Origin: Flavobacteriaceae bacterium
Lineage (GTDB): Bacteria; Bacteroidota; Bacteroidia; Flavobacteriales; Flavobacteriaceae
NCBI GenBank assembly: GCA_016764435.1
Contig: JAESRX010000066.1
Span: 1-39,276, forward strand
Length of the DNA stretch: 39,276 bases
Direction of reading: 5' to 3'
Shown here: positions 1 through 8,866 of the stretch, piece by piece
How the letters are laid out: every line of letters begins with the position of its first letter
Numbering within the stretch: the stretch's first letter is position 1
Notes under the pieces: model-generated
Told to the model about the DNA's origin: nothing
What the model saw: only the letters and a program-made list of their open reading frames with translations
Database searches by the model: none
Translations under genes and position numbers: made by a program

Positions 1-1
1 A

Positions 2-1294
2 ATAACGTATGTAAGTGATGATGGCGCGGGTACTTATAACAGTGAATCGGGGCTTTGGAGCATTGGAGATATTTCTAATGGAATAACCGTACAATTAAAG
101 ATTACTGCTACGGTGAATATTGGAACAAGTGAACAATCAATCATAAACACAGCCAGTATATTAATGGCGGATCAATCAGATCCGGATTTGACAAATAATG
201 TAGCGAGTGCATTAATAATCCCAACGGCAATTACGGACCTGAGCATCTCTAAAACGATTGTTGGAGATACAGGAATTACAGAGGTTGGAAGTATCATAAC
301 ATTTGAGATAAACGTTGAAAATAGAGGGCCTCTTGACGCAACAGAAGTGATAGTTATGGATCTTTTACCGTCAGGATATACTTATGAAAGTTACAATGCT
401 ACATCAGGAACCTATGATGAATACACAGGGATTTGGAGTGTTGGATCTATTTTAGAAAATGAAACAGCAGTTTTACTGGTTCATGTTTTAGTAAATGCAG
501 CGGGGGATTATGAGAACTGTGCGACAATGTCTTCTTTAAGTCAAATAGACGCGGATGCCACTAATAATCAAAGCTGTATTAAACCCGATCCTATTGCGAT
601 AATAGATTTAGAATTAACAAAAGAAGTAGATGATTTAGAACCCCTTGCTGGTACGAATGTTAATTTTACAATTACTGTAGCTAATATTGGACCCAGTAAT
701 GCAACGCAGGTTCAAGTATTAGAATCACTTCCTTCAGGTTTAGAATTTGTTAGTTATACGGCAACTTCAGGTACGTACTCGGTTACTACAGGGATTTGGG
801 ATATTGAAACTATTGATGCCGCTACAGAACAAGAATTAATTATAACCGCCTCTGTCCTTTCGTTTGGTGATTGGCATAATGTTGCTGAAATTATTTCGGT
901 GAATGAATTGGATATAGATTCAACGCCTAATAATCAGGATATGGAGGAGGATGATATGGACGAAGTACTCTTAAATCCAATGGTAGAATTAACAATTCCA
1001 AATGGATTCACTCCAAATGGAGATGGAATTAACGAAGAGTTTGTTATTAATAATTTGGAGGTTTTATATCCTAATTTTTCTATGGAAATAATTAACCGTT
1101 GGGGGAATAGCGTTTATAAATATTCTCATAATGGAAATATCGCTAAAACACCAAGATGGTGGGATGGTTATTCAAGTGGTAGAATGACTTTGAATAATAA
1201 TGAGAGAGTTCCTACAGGGACATATTTCTATAGTATATACTTTAATGTAAATGGGAAAAAACCACATTCTGGTTGGGTTTATTTAAGAAGGTAA
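2..1294 (+). CDS. DUF11-repeat surface/secreted protein with T9SS type B sorting domain (5' end outside window)
   Basis: The open frame runs in from the left edge without a start, so only the C-terminal 430 residues are visible. It holds the tail of one DUF11 repeat and two further complete ones. Each carries the repeated signature [S/G]GTYnnnTGIWnI or a close variant (GTYNSESGLWSIG, GTYDEYTGIWSVG, GTYSVTTGIWDIE), typical of beta-sandwich stalk repeats in large adhesins. An acidic linker follows, then a C-terminal domain starting at FTPNGDGINEEFVI with NRWGNSVYK and ending in WVYLRR. That is the gliding-motility-associated/type B sorting domain recognised by the type IX secretion system, so the protein is expected to be secreted or displayed at the cell surface. 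The GDG acidic turn may bind calcium (inference). A T-tailed hairpin follows the stop. Confidence 0.9.
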   Translation: MTYVSDDGAGTYNSESGLWSIGDISNGITVQLKITATVNIGTSEQSIINTASILMADQSDPDLTNNVASALIIPTAITDLSISKTIVGDTGITEVGSIITFEINVENRGPLDATEVIVMDLLPSGYTYESYNATSGTYDEYTGIWSVGSILENETAVLLVHVLVNAAGDYENCATMSSLSQIDADATNNQSCIKPDPIAIIDLELTKEVDDLEPLAGTNVNFTITVANIGPSNATQVQVLESLPSGLEFVSYTATSGTYSVTTGIWDIETIDAATEQELIITASVLSFGDWHNVAEIISVNELDIDSTPNNQDMEEDDMDEVLLNPMVELTIPNGFTPNGDGINEEFVINNLEVLYPNFSMEIINRWGNSVYKYSHNGNIAKTPRWWDGYSSGRMTLNNNERVPTGTYFYSIYFNVNGKKPHSGWVYLRR

Positions 1295-1363
1295 TTTTTC
1301 AGTTGCATTGGCATCTAATTATAAACGTAAGAATTAAAAATGATTCTTAAGGAATAGATTCGT

Positions 1364-1405
1364 AAAAAGGAGTAGGAAATTAATTATTTTCGCTCCTTTT
1401 TTTTT
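1364..1405 (+). terminator. Rho-independent terminator after the DUF11 protein
   Basis: A 9-bp stem, AAAAAGGAG (1364-1372) with CTCCTTTTT (from 1393), closes a loop of about 20 nt and runs into nine T residues. It lies 70 bp past the stop codon. Confidence 0.65.
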
Positions 1406-1629
1406 ATTAAAATAATTGAGGACCAATGTGCTATTATTGTCGCTTATAATACAAGGATTCTACCCATTATTGGAGATTATTTGTGCTTTTTTAAATGATC
1501 TAGCCCTCTAAATAATAAATGAGTTTCCGGTTTTATAACATATTGAATATTAGACAGTATGTCTATTTGGTTTTTAGTTTATATCCATTTTGTTTGCTGT
1601 TTATTACCAGTAAATAATGAAGGTTAAAG

Positions 1630-1660
1630 TTTGCATATAACATATAGTTAAGTATCTTTG
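1630..1660 (+). promoter_or_regulatory. Bacteroidota-type promoter (-33 TTTG, -7 TATCTTTG)
   Basis: TTTG at 1630-1633 is followed after 19 bp by TATCTTTG at 1653-1660. This matches the primary sigma factor consensus of Bacteroidota (TTTG, about 19 bp, TAnnTTTG). It would start transcription near 1667, leaving a leader of about 90 nt before the lipoprotein gene. Confidence 0.6.
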
Positions 1661-1758
1661 AAATAGGAGTTCCTTTAAGAGGACAATTTTTATTTTGAAT
1701 ATACAGATGTTATGTGTCGCTTGAATAAACTAAAAACAAACTTTTTTAAAAAACCTAA

Positions 1759-2202
1759 ATGAACAAAATGGACATTATGAACAAAATACTTTTAACTCTT
1801 TTTATTGGAATTATTTTTTCTTGTAGTAAAGATAAAGACATAGAAATTGATCAAGTTAGCATCATAGGTACTTGGAAATTAATAGCTCTGACTTCTAATG
1901 CAAATGAAGAATTACAAGATGACTTGGGGCCTTCGGATATTTGTTTTTGGACAGAAACATACACGGAAACTACGATGATAACCACCTATTTTTCTGGAGC
2001 AAATTGTGGTATTGAATCTATAGATAGTGATGTGTCAACCTATGTGATTAATGGAACAAACTTATTAGAAACTTTTGACAACGGTCAATCTAGTGTTTCT
2101 CTAGAAATTTTAGAATTGACAGGGTCAACATTGAAATTACAAGACTCTTATCACGAGGATGGAGAAAACTACGTAGACATTTATACGTATACGAAACAAT
2201 AA
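1759..2202 (+). CDS. Lipocalin-like lipoprotein
   Basis: A 147-residue protein with a lipoprotein signal: a hydrophobic stretch (ILLTLFIGIIF) ends in SCSKD, the lipobox cysteine. Acidic residues follow, and then IIGTWKLIAL, the GTW opening strand of small lipocalin-like domains common in Bacteroidota. The rest is predicted beta strands ending in YTYTKQ. It is probably anchored to the outer or inner membrane and may bind a small hydrophobic ligand, but the ligand cannot be read from sequence. Translation may begin at the Met codon at 1777 (MNKILLTL), which gives a more typical short signal peptide. It has its own promoter and is monocistronic. Confidence 0.7.
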   Translation: MNKMDIMNKILLTLFIGIIFSCSKDKDIEIDQVSIIGTWKLIALTSNANEELQDDLGPSDICFWTETYTETTMITTYFSGANCGIESIDSDVSTYVINGTNLLETFDNGQSSVSLEILELTGSTLKLQDSYHEDGENYVDIYTYTKQ

Positions 2203-2590
2203 CGGTATTAAATTCCAGTTCCATTCTTTTTAAAACTTATTTTGAAAGGAAACTACTTAATAATTAAGGAGTACTGGCTGATGTGGTCATCTTAAAGGTG
2301 TGTTTTAGTAATTTATTAGTTACTGTAATTATTACTGCTAGTTACTTTTGTAATTACTTACCATCTTGTCTTTATTTTGGAGATTCCTGATGGTTTCCAC
2401 TTTTTAGTAGTTTAGTTAGGGCTTGGTTCGAAGTCATATTGAGCTACCGTTTTATAGGGGAAGTCTATTCACAATAATTAAAAACACTCTTTTCAATAAA
2501 AAAACCTCTTATAAATCAATTGATTTATAAGAGGTTTTCTGGTATTAGGGGTTTTTTGTACGGAAAGAGCTGGTGTTTATTATTAAAACA
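2203..2590. other. Convergent intergenic spacer
   Basis: This 388-bp spacer lies between two convergent genes. Apart from the bidirectional terminator at 2499-2538, I see no gene or structured element. Confidence 0.5.
2499..2538. terminator. Perfect 38-bp palindrome, bidirectional terminator
   Basis: Arms 2501-2519 and 2520-2538 are exact reverse complements with no spacer (AAAACCTCTTATAAATCAA and its complement). A-rich and T-rich flanks let it terminate transcription from both the plus-strand lipoprotein gene and the minus-strand nuclease gene. Confidence 0.7.
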
Positions 2591-3661
2591 TTAGTTCCAT
2601 CTATTCTGTGCTCTTGGGCCTCCGAAAATTCGAGTGGCTAAATACGGGTTATCGATAAAGGGGTTTCTATTTCCTTGCGCGTTGTATATTTCATTATTAC
2701 GTTGAATTTCAATGGCAGATACAGGATCTGCGGCATTCCATTTTAACAGTAAGTTAATGCCACCAGTACTGATGTCTCCGTTTAAGGGTTCGTCATAGCG
2801 TAAATGAACATACAATACCATGCGTGCTACATCTCCTCTCCATTCGTCTCCAGGATACCATCCGTTGTATTTTTTCCCATAGCTACCACTTCCTTCGGTG
2901 AATGGGAGGGCTGCACGTTTATTATTCACATAGCCATTGCATGCTCTCAGGTGGTGTAAATCTGCTTTGGAATTACTTTTGGCTAGGTACGTTTTTGGGT
3001 ACACATGTTCTGTATTAAATGTCTGTGGCATATAGTTTCCGTTTCCCATGTATTGTTTCCAGTACACACTCTTTCCTGAATATAAAAGCAACACATTCGA
3101 CTTGTTTTTAGGGTCGGCATCTGCTTTGTACAAGTAATTATGGCGTTCACTGTAGCCTAAAAAATTACTGTGTTTGCTAATGGTTAAAGTAGCGAGGTCA
3201 TTGAATAGCGAATTTCCTATTTTACCAAAATTAACAGACCTATAATAGGCCAGTAAATTATTAGGCATTGAATTATTTCCTCTACAACCCGCTAGAGGTT
3301 CCGTGGTTTTAAAAGAATAATGAATGGCGACGCGGCCTCCTTTTCCATCGACAGCAACGATGTCTCCTTGGTAATTAGTGCCCTCTTCTAGGTTTGTGAA
3401 AGTGTAGGTATTTGCATCAATTGTGTCTATAGTTCTGCCTTCTATTTCTATAAGGTAGGTTACGGTATCGTCATCTGGATCTATTGCATTTGTCCAATTG
3501 ATGGTGCTTTGCGTATCGGATATCCGGTTTACGGATACTAAAAAATCGGCAGGTTGTCTATTACTGCTTGTTGAAGTTGGTTTTTCTAAGTCGGAGGAAA
3601 CATCCTCGCAACCTATGAGAAATAGCATGGCTATTAGTAGTGTTGGGATTGTAAATTTCAT
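2591..3661 (-). CDS. Secreted endonuclease I family lipoprotein with fibronectin type III domain
   Basis: A 356-residue lipoprotein: the signal peptide ends at the lipobox LIGC with Cys18. Residues about 37-120 form a fibronectin type III-like domain (INWTNAIDPDDDTVTYLIEI, then NYQGDIVAVDG). Residues about 130-350 are the endonuclease I (EndA/NucM, beta-beta-alpha metal) domain. It has NTEHVYPK at 216-223, DLHHLRACN at 234-242 and NNKR at 246-249, which supply the His/Asn catalytic and metal site, and NNEIYNAQGNRNPFID near the end, a hallmark of the family. The expected role is non-specific cleavage of extracellular DNA or RNA at the cell surface for nutrient scavenging. A second secreted hydrolase lies 175 bp upstream on the same strand. 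A 356-residue length suits the FN3-bearing members. Confidence 0.9.
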   Translation of the reverse strand: MKFTIPTLLIAMLFLIGCEDVSSDLEKPTSTSSNRQPADFLVSVNRISDTQSTINWTNAIDPDDDTVTYLIEIEGRTIDTIDANTYTFTNLEEGTNYQGDIVAVDGKGGRVAIHYSFKTTEPLAGCRGNNSMPNNLLAYYRSVNFGKIGNSLFNDLATLTISKHSNFLGYSERHNYLYKADADPKNKSNVLLLYSGKSVYWKQYMGNGNYMPQTFNTEHVYPKTYLAKSNSKADLHHLRACNGYVNNKRAALPFTEGSGSYGKKYNGWYPGDEWRGDVARMVLYVHLRYDEPLNGDISTGGINLLLKWNAADPVSAIEIQRNNEIYNAQGNRNPFIDNPYLATRIFGGPRAQNRWN

Positions 3662-3836
3662 AAAATTAAGTATTAAGTTGTTAGTGGGGGTATTTGTTGT
3701 TTATGATGACGTTGACAGGGATTGTGTTGCATTAGAAAATACAAGTAATCCAATTTGGCTAAGTCAACATTTGTAGTTTAATTGATGGGTTTTATGGGAT
3801 TGCTAAAACACTGAAACTTAGCCTAATTGTTTTTGT

Positions 3837-4847
3837 TTAATAGATGAAACTTCTCCTGTGACCTCCTACGGCGAATAATGATCGCATACGGGTTCGTTGT
3901 CCTTTTGTAAACATGTACATGCAGCTGTCATTTACATAATCCATATAGTTCATGGTCATGTCAGTAGAGGAACAGTGTCTTGTAGGGTAAGAAGGGCATC
4001 CGTAGTTTGGCCTATCAGAAGTAGGAGTGTCGCTTACGTAGTCACTTTTACTACATCCGCCGTCACCCCATATATGACGTAAGTTTAACCAGTGTCCAAT
4101 TTCATGAGTAAGTGTTCTTCCTTTATTAAATGGATAGCTTACGTAACCTGTACGTCCAAAAACGTTTGGGCTAACCACCACACCATCGGTATTTGCGGAT
4201 CCTCCAGGAAATTGTGCGTATCCTAAGACACCTCCACCGATATTACAGACCCATATATTTAAGCATTTTGAGGTGTCCCAAGCATCTGCACCTCCTTGAT
4301 ATGAATACTTCATTTTATTTCCAGTTCCCCAAGATGTTATAGTGCTGTGTTTCCGGCTAACAGCTACTAGTCTAAATTTGAAGTCTGCACTCGCTACTTT
4401 AGAAGCAAACGCAGCCGGAGTTTTAGAGACGTCCGCATTTCTTTTATTGAAATCTTCATTCAGTACATTTATCTGAGAATAAATTTGACTTAAGCTGATG
4501 TTTTCTTTTTTAGTGTTATAGAGAACATGTACCACTACAGGGATGTTAATTACGTAGGCGCGTCTTGCTCCATGGCCATAAGGGATTTCTAATGCTTCTT
4601 TTGCCATCCGTACTTCGTAGTCGTAGGTGTGTTTTTCTATGGCATTCATTTTTTGTTCTAGTTCGGAATCATTTTCTAATTCTAGTGCTAGATTCTCCAT
4701 GACTACACAGGTTCTTTTTTCAGGAATTTCTGCTTCTTCAGCGGTTGATGATTGTAGGGACTCCTCTATGTTTAGGTTGGAGCTTTCTTCCGTACAGGAA
4801 AAAAAAGTAGCTGCTAGAATGGCAACTGTAAGCGTTAGCTTTTTCAT
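3837..4847 (-). CDS. M43 (pappalysin-like) zinc metalloprotease, lipoprotein
   Basis: A 336-residue secreted lipoprotein; the signal ends in FFSC with Cys18. After a propeptide-like region, the catalytic domain has the extended zinc motif HEIGHWLNLRH at 248-258 (HExxHxxGxxH) and a Met-turn at MNYMDY (299-304). That arrangement defines the metzincin M43 family, often annotated as pregnancy-associated plasma protein-A-like. Several cysteines around 265-310 probably form disulfides, as in ulilysin. It likely degrades extracellular protein. No T9SS C-terminal domain is present, so it appears to be membrane-anchored, not released. A -7-like TATATTCG lies upstream on the minus strand (4880-4887). 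Confidence 0.9.
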   Translation of the reverse strand: MKKLTLTVAILAATFFSCTEESSNLNIEESLQSSTAEEAEIPEKRTCVVMENLALELENDSELEQKMNAIEKHTYDYEVRMAKEALEIPYGHGARRAYVINIPVVVHVLYNTKKENISLSQIYSQINVLNEDFNKRNADVSKTPAAFASKVASADFKFRLVAVSRKHSTITSWGTGNKMKYSYQGGADAWDTSKCLNIWVCNIGGGVLGYAQFPGGSANTDGVVVSPNVFGRTGYVSYPFNKGRTLTHEIGHWLNLRHIWGDGGCSKSDYVSDTPTSDRPNYGCPSYPTRHCSSTDMTMNYMDYVNDSCMYMFTKGQRTRMRSLFAVGGHRRSFIY

Positions 4848-5418
4848 AATTATTTATTTAAAACAACGAGGAAAGCAGTCGAATATAGTGAAAAAAATGA
4901 TAATATATCGATTTATCTTTGTTTTAGATTGTTTTTATGTTTTATTGAAGGAGGTGTTTAATGTAAGTATGTCTTGTGAATAAACACTTTGTGTCTAATT
5001 AGTGATACTCCATTTATACAAGAGCAAGTGTGCTTGTATTAGGGTTTAAAAGGGTAATTTAGGAGGCTATTCTTGTTTCTAAAATGATAGTTGAAGTATT
5101 GTTACTCTATTGTTTTTGAATTTAATAAGCGCGTTTGTTAAATTTATTTTATAAGACAACAATATAAGTTGGGTTTTAACGTTATTTGCTAGTTGAATCC
5201 TTTTTAAATCGCTAGTTTGTTCATTACATGAATGATAACAAGCGGTTAAAATCCCCCAGTTTTTGAATTGACTCCAATGATGTTTACTTGTAATAAGTAA
5301 CGTTGTTTAATCACTTAATGGTGATTAGAGGTGTCCTATAGTTAGCGCTATTTAATAAGTATTATGGAACTAAAAAATGTAAAGTAATTATTAATAGTAA
5401 CGTTAAATTAAATTAAAA
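4848..5418. other. Long AT-rich intergenic region
   Basis: A 571-bp divergent spacer between the metalloprotease and a small lipoprotein gene. It holds a -7-like TATCTTTG on the plus strand (4914-4921) without an obvious -33 box, and short inverted repeats such as AATCAC/GTGATT near 5310-5330. I recognise no gene or RNA family here. Confidence 0.4.
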
Positions 5419-5901
5419 ATGAAAAAGTTAAGTAGTGTATTTGTAATGTTGAGTATGGTGTTTTTGTCCAGTTGTTCTTCCAGTGATAATAAGGATTCAA
5501 GTGCTGGTCTTACTTTAGACGGTGTGTCCATTAACACTAATGCAGCGATTCTCGTAAAACAGGCATCATCAGAAAATTCATATAGTTTTTCCATCTCAGA
5601 TACGTCGGATGTGAAGTCGGTAAAAATTATTACAATAAATATTGAATTTCCACTAGAATCTAGTGTTACAGGAGATTATGAATATTCAAAAAAGGGTGAC
5701 AGAAAACTGTTAGGAATGTCCAGTTATAGTATTACTAATGCAACAGCTGGTACTGTTGATAGTTCTGTACTTTTAGGGGGTAGTGGTTCGGTGTCTATTA
5801 CAGATAACGGAAAAAACAATTACACCTTAGTATTAGATTTGATCATGAAAGATGGTGTTATCCTAAAAGGTTCTTTTACAGGTTCTTTTAAGGTGATGTA
5901 A
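5419..5901 (+). CDS. Small lipoprotein of unknown function
   Basis: A 160-residue protein with a clear lipoprotein signal (MKKLSSVFVMLSMVFLSSC, Cys19) followed by a Ser/Asp-rich linker. The mature part looks all-beta (alternating hydrophobic strands; ends in GVILKGSFTGSFKVM). I do not recognise the family. It is flanked by a long untranslated region upstream and a good terminator downstream, so it is monocistronic. Confidence 0.7.
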   Translation: MKKLSSVFVMLSMVFLSSCSSSDNKDSSAGLTLDGVSINTNAAILVKQASSENSYSFSISDTSDVKSVKIITINIEFPLESSVTGDYEYSKKGDRKLLGMSSYSITNATAGTVDSSVLLGGSGSVSITDNGKNNYTLVLDLIMKDGVILKGSFTGSFKVM

Positions 5902-5927
5902 TCTTTTTTATTGTCAAATTACCCTGT

Positions 5928-5966
5928 AAAAATGCCACTGTAAGAATCTTATAGTGGCATTTTTTT
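5928..5966 (+). terminator. Rho-independent terminator
   Basis: An 18-bp stem with one mismatch (AAAAATGCCACTGTAAGA paired with TCTTATAGTGGCATTTTT) ends in a T tract. It may also serve the minus-strand tex gene converging on it. Confidence 0.75.
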
Positions 5967-5996
5967 GTAGGTATATTATTCAGGAATCCTCCGGGA

Positions 5997-8126
5997 TTAA
6001 TCCGTGAAATTCATACTTAATTGCACGCGTTTCCTTGCAGTATCTACGGTTAGTACTTTGACCATTACCTGTTGTTGTAGACTTACCACGGCGTTGATGT
6101 CACTAACAAAGGTATTGGATAGGTTTGAAATATGAACCAGGCCACTTTCTTTGATCCCTATGTCTACAAAACAGCCGAAATTAGTGATGTTATTAATAAT
6201 TCCAGGAAGTACCATTCCTGAACTTAGATCGTCTATGGTATGGATGTGTTCGTTAAATGAAAAGGAGGTTGCTTTTTCACGAGGATCTAAACCTGGTTTT
6301 TTTAATTCGCTGATAATGTCGTTTAGTGTCGGCAATCCAATACTGTCTGTACAGTAATTTCTCAGGTTAATCTCCCCCAGTATTTTACTGTTTCCAAGAA
6401 GGGAAGCGATGCTTAGCTTACAATCTTTGGCCATTTTTTTTACAAGGGTATAGCTCTCTGGATGGACGGCGGAATCGTCGAGTGGGTTTTGGGCGTTTTT
6501 AATGCGTAAAAACCCAGCGCCTTGTTCAAAAGCTTTAGCTCCCAAACGTTTTACTTTTTTAATTTCGCTGCGCGATGTAAAGGCACCGTGTTCCCCTCTG
6601 TATGCTACTATGTTTGCAGCTAATTTAGGGCCGATTCCAGAAACATAACTCAATAAAGAAGTACTGGCAGTATTAATATTTACACCGATCTTGTTTACGC
6701 AGTGTTCTACAGTCGCATCTAATTCCTGCTGGAGTAATGTTTGGTCTACATCGTGTTGGTATTGCCCCACACCAATGGATTTTGCATCTATTTTTACGAG
6801 TTCCGCTAGGGGATCCGCTAACCTACGTCCAATGGAAATAGCTCCTCTTACGGTGATGTCATAGTCTGGAAATTCTTCCCTGGCTATGGTAGAGGCGGAA
6901 TAGATGGAAGCTCCTGCTTCACTGACTACAAAAACTTCGATATCTCGGTCAAATTGGATTCCCTTTACCATGGCTTCGGTTTCCCTAGAGGCGGTTCCGT
7001 TCCCGATAGCAATGACTTCTATGTCAAATTTTTTCACCAAAACATGAATGCGTTTGATGGCTTCCTTTTGTTGGTTTTGAGGAGCGTGTGGGTAAATGTT
7101 TTCGTTGTGCTGGATGTCACCTTGTGTGTCTAAACAGACCAGTTTACAGCCAGATCTATAGCCTGGATCTAAGGCTAATATGCTTTTTTCTCCTAAGGGA
7201 GCGCCTAATAATAATTGCTGTAAGTTCTTGGAAAAAACGGTAATGGCAGCATGGTCGGCTTTTTCTTTTGCTAATTTTAGCGCTTCTTTAGATAAAGACG
7301 GTGCGAGTAGTCTTTTATAGGCGTCTTCGATGGCCTCTGCAATTTCATCTGCACAGGCATTGTCAGAATTAATTATTTTATCTTCAATACTCAAGCGGGC
7401 ACTTTCTTCGTCAATGGCTACTTTCAGGCGGATAAATCCTTCGCTTTCTGCTCTAAGTATGGCGAGTAAACGATGGGAAGGGCAGCGGTTAAGTGGCTCG
7501 TCCCAGTTAAAATAATCCCTGTATTTTTGTGCTTTTTCATCGTCCTTTTTTGTTTTAATAACGGAGGCTGCAATGCTTGCTTTTTTGGAGTATTGTCTGC
7601 GTAAAAAACTTCGAACATCACTGCGCTCATTCACCCATTCTGCTATGATATGTCGGGCGCCTTCTAAGGCTTCTTTTGGACTTGGGACTGCGGCATTGGT
7701 GTACGTAGCGGCGGTGTTTTTTAAGTCCTTAGAGCGCTGGGCCATAATGATGTTAGCGAGGGGTTCTAAGCCGTTTTTTCTTGCGGTGTCTGCTTTGGTT
7801 TTTCGCTTCTTTTTAAAGGGTAGGTATAGATCCTCTAGGACACTTAGGTCTTGGGTATTCTGTAGTTGTTGTTTTAAGCTATCGGTTAAAACACCTTGTT
7901 CCTGCAACGCTTTTAAAATGGTTTCCTTGCGTTTTTCAATGGTTTCGAACTGCTTTTTATACTTGATGATTTCCGCAATGGCCACTTCGTCTAAATTACC
8001 GGTAAGTTCCTTTCGGTATCGGGCAATAAAAGGAAGGGTACAATCTTCGTTTAATAGTTGGATGGTAGCGGTTAATCCTTTGACTGGGATTTGTGTTATC
8101 TTTTGAATATATGCGGTAAGAGTCAT
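5997..8126 (-). CDS. tex: Tex family RNA-binding transcription accessory protein
   Basis: A protein of about 709 residues, close to the usual Tex length. The order of domains is standard: a helical N-terminal region (LPFIARYRKELTGNLDE), a YqgF/RuvC-like fold from about residue 318 (ILALDPGYRSGCKLVCLD), helix-hairpin-helix motifs around 490-545 (SYVSGIGPKLAANIVAYR) and a C-terminal S1 RNA-binding domain at about 637-709 (GMVLPGIINNITNFGCFVDIG). Tex binds nucleic acids and is linked to transcription and RNA turnover in the cytoplasm. The frame opens with a TTG codon at 8135, but the ATG at 8126 (MTLTAYIQKITQ) is the better start. It is the last gene of a six-gene minus-strand run, 93 bp or more past the QueD gene with a hairpin in the gap. 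Confidence 0.95.
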   Translation of the reverse strand: MTLTAYIQKITQIPVKGLTATIQLLNEDCTLPFIARYRKELTGNLDEVAIAEIIKYKKQFETIEKRKETILKALQEQGVLTDSLKQQLQNTQDLSVLEDLYLPFKKKRKTKADTARKNGLEPLANIIMAQRSKDLKNTAATYTNAAVPSPKEALEGARHIIAEWVNERSDVRSFLRRQYSKKASIAASVIKTKKDDEKAQKYRDYFNWDEPLNRCPSHRLLAILRAESEGFIRLKVAIDEESARLSIEDKIINSDNACADEIAEAIEDAYKRLLAPSLSKEALKLAKEKADHAAITVFSKNLQQLLLGAPLGEKSILALDPGYRSGCKLVCLDTQGDIQHNENIYPHAPQNQQKEAIKRIHVLVKKFDIEVIAIGNGTASRETEAMVKGIQFDRDIEVFVVSEAGASIYSASTIAREEFPDYDITVRGAISIGRRLADPLAELVKIDAKSIGVGQYQHDVDQTLLQQELDATVEHCVNKIGVNINTASTSLLSYVSGIGPKLAANIVAYRGEHGAFTSRSEIKKVKRLGAKAFEQGAGFLRIKNAQNPLDDSAVHPESYTLVKKMAKDCKLSIASLLGNSKILGEINLRNYCTDSIGLPTLNDIISELKKPGLDPREKATSFSFNEHIHTIDDLSSGMVLPGIINNITNFGCFVDIGIKESGLVHISNLSNTFVSDINAVVSLQQQVMVKVLTVDTARKRVQLSMNFTD

Positions 8127-8185
8127 GGTGTGCAAGGACGAATAGTTAAAATGTAGTGAGTTTTTTAGGATACAACAAGGTGGAA

Positions 8186-8214
8186 GGGGGCTATTTATAG
8201 TTTTAAATGGCCCC
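8186..8214 (-). other. GC-rich hairpin between queD and tex
   Basis: GGGGGCTATTTA (8186-8197) and TAAATGGCCCC (8204-8214) can pair across about 6 nt. There is no T tract on the minus strand, so it is not a classic terminator. It may act as an attenuator or an mRNA 3'-end stabiliser. Confidence 0.4.
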
Positions 8215-8228
8215 GTTCCCTGGTGTAT

Positions 8229-8684
8229 TTAGTCTTGGTCGCTGGCAAACCATTCGGCATGTGAGCTAGCTGTTTCTTGTAGTTTTAAAGCGAACAATTG
8301 GATGTTTTCCGGAAGTTGTGCTTTGATTTTTTCAGCAAAATCTATCAGCATCATTTCACTTGTTGGTTGATAGTCCACTAAGATAACTTCGTGTCCTCTG
8401 TTCTTTAATTCTTGTGCTAATTCTACGTGTGGTGTGTTTTTATTGAAGACAGAAGCATGGTCAAATTTATCCACAATTTCTGTAATCACGATGCGTTTTA
8501 AATCACCAAAATCTATCACCATACCGCATTTAGGGTTTGTGGTGTCAGCAATGGGAGTACCTGTTACGGTCACTTCTAATTTATAACTGTGTCCGTGTAC
8601 ATTTTTACATTTTCCGTCGTAGCCATATAAGGCATGTCCAGTTTCAAAATCAAACTGTTTTGTAATTCTAATTTTCGCCATCAT
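8229..8684 (-). CDS. queD: 6-carboxytetrahydropterin synthase (QueD/PTPS family)
   Basis: A 151-residue enzyme of the 6-pyruvoyl-tetrahydropterin synthase family. The zinc ligands are visible as His17 (FETGHALYG) and His30/His32 (NVHGHSY), with the catalytic Cys26 in GKCKNVHGH. QueD converts 7,8-dihydroneopterin triphosphate to 6-carboxy-5,6,7,8-tetrahydropterin, the second step towards queuosine and other deazaguanines; a biopterin-type role is a less likely alternative. The C-terminal segment LQETASSHAEW is also typical of the family. The start ATG overlaps the stop of the upstream 60-residue gene by one base, indicating translational coupling. Neighbouring queC or queE genes are not present in the window. 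Confidence 0.9.
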   Translation of the reverse strand: MMAKIRITKQFDFETGHALYGYDGKCKNVHGHSYKLEVTVTGTPIADTTNPKCGMVIDFGDLKRIVITEIVDKFDHASVFNKNTPHVELAQELKNRGHEVILVDYQPTSEMMLIDFAEKIKAQLPENIQLFALKLQETASSHAEWFASDQD

Positions 8685-8866
8685 TAATCGTCTAAATCTT
8701 TTCTGTTTTTTGCTCTGTGATATGCCCAGTACGCGAGTATTGCTAATAGGACAAAAGGTAAATAAGTACCGATTGCGATGCCTATTTGATATCCACTATC
8801 TGGGGCATTTTGTATTTTTTCTTCGATATCAACCTGTTGTAATATCAATAGTATTTGTGACATCAT
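8684..8866 (-). CDS. Small single-pass membrane protein, unknown function
   Basis: A 60-residue protein with an N-terminal amphipathic stretch, a transmembrane helix at about 28-49 (GIAIGTYLPFVLLAILAYWAY) and a charged tail (HRAKNRKDLDD). Its start overlaps the stop of the enoyl-CoA hydratase gene by one base, and its own stop overlaps the QueD start by one base. This argues that it is a real, co-translated gene. The start could be the first or second Met. I do not recognise a family, and nothing in the sequence ties it to pterin or acyl-CoA chemistry. Confidence 0.7.
   Translation of the reverse strand: MMSQILLILQQVDIEEKIQNAPDSGYQIGIAIGTYLPFVLLAILAYWAYHRAKNRKDLDD

Larger units (their letters stand above)
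1295..1758. other. Intergenic spacer with terminator and promoter
   Basis: This 464-bp AT-rich spacer holds the terminator at 1364-1405 and the promoter at 1630-1660. I see no coding potential or recognisable RNA between them. Confidence 0.5.

Noticed and set aside
7573..8106. Long plus-strand frame of 177 codons
   Set aside because: It lies wholly inside tex on the opposite strand, and the tex frame has clear family motifs.
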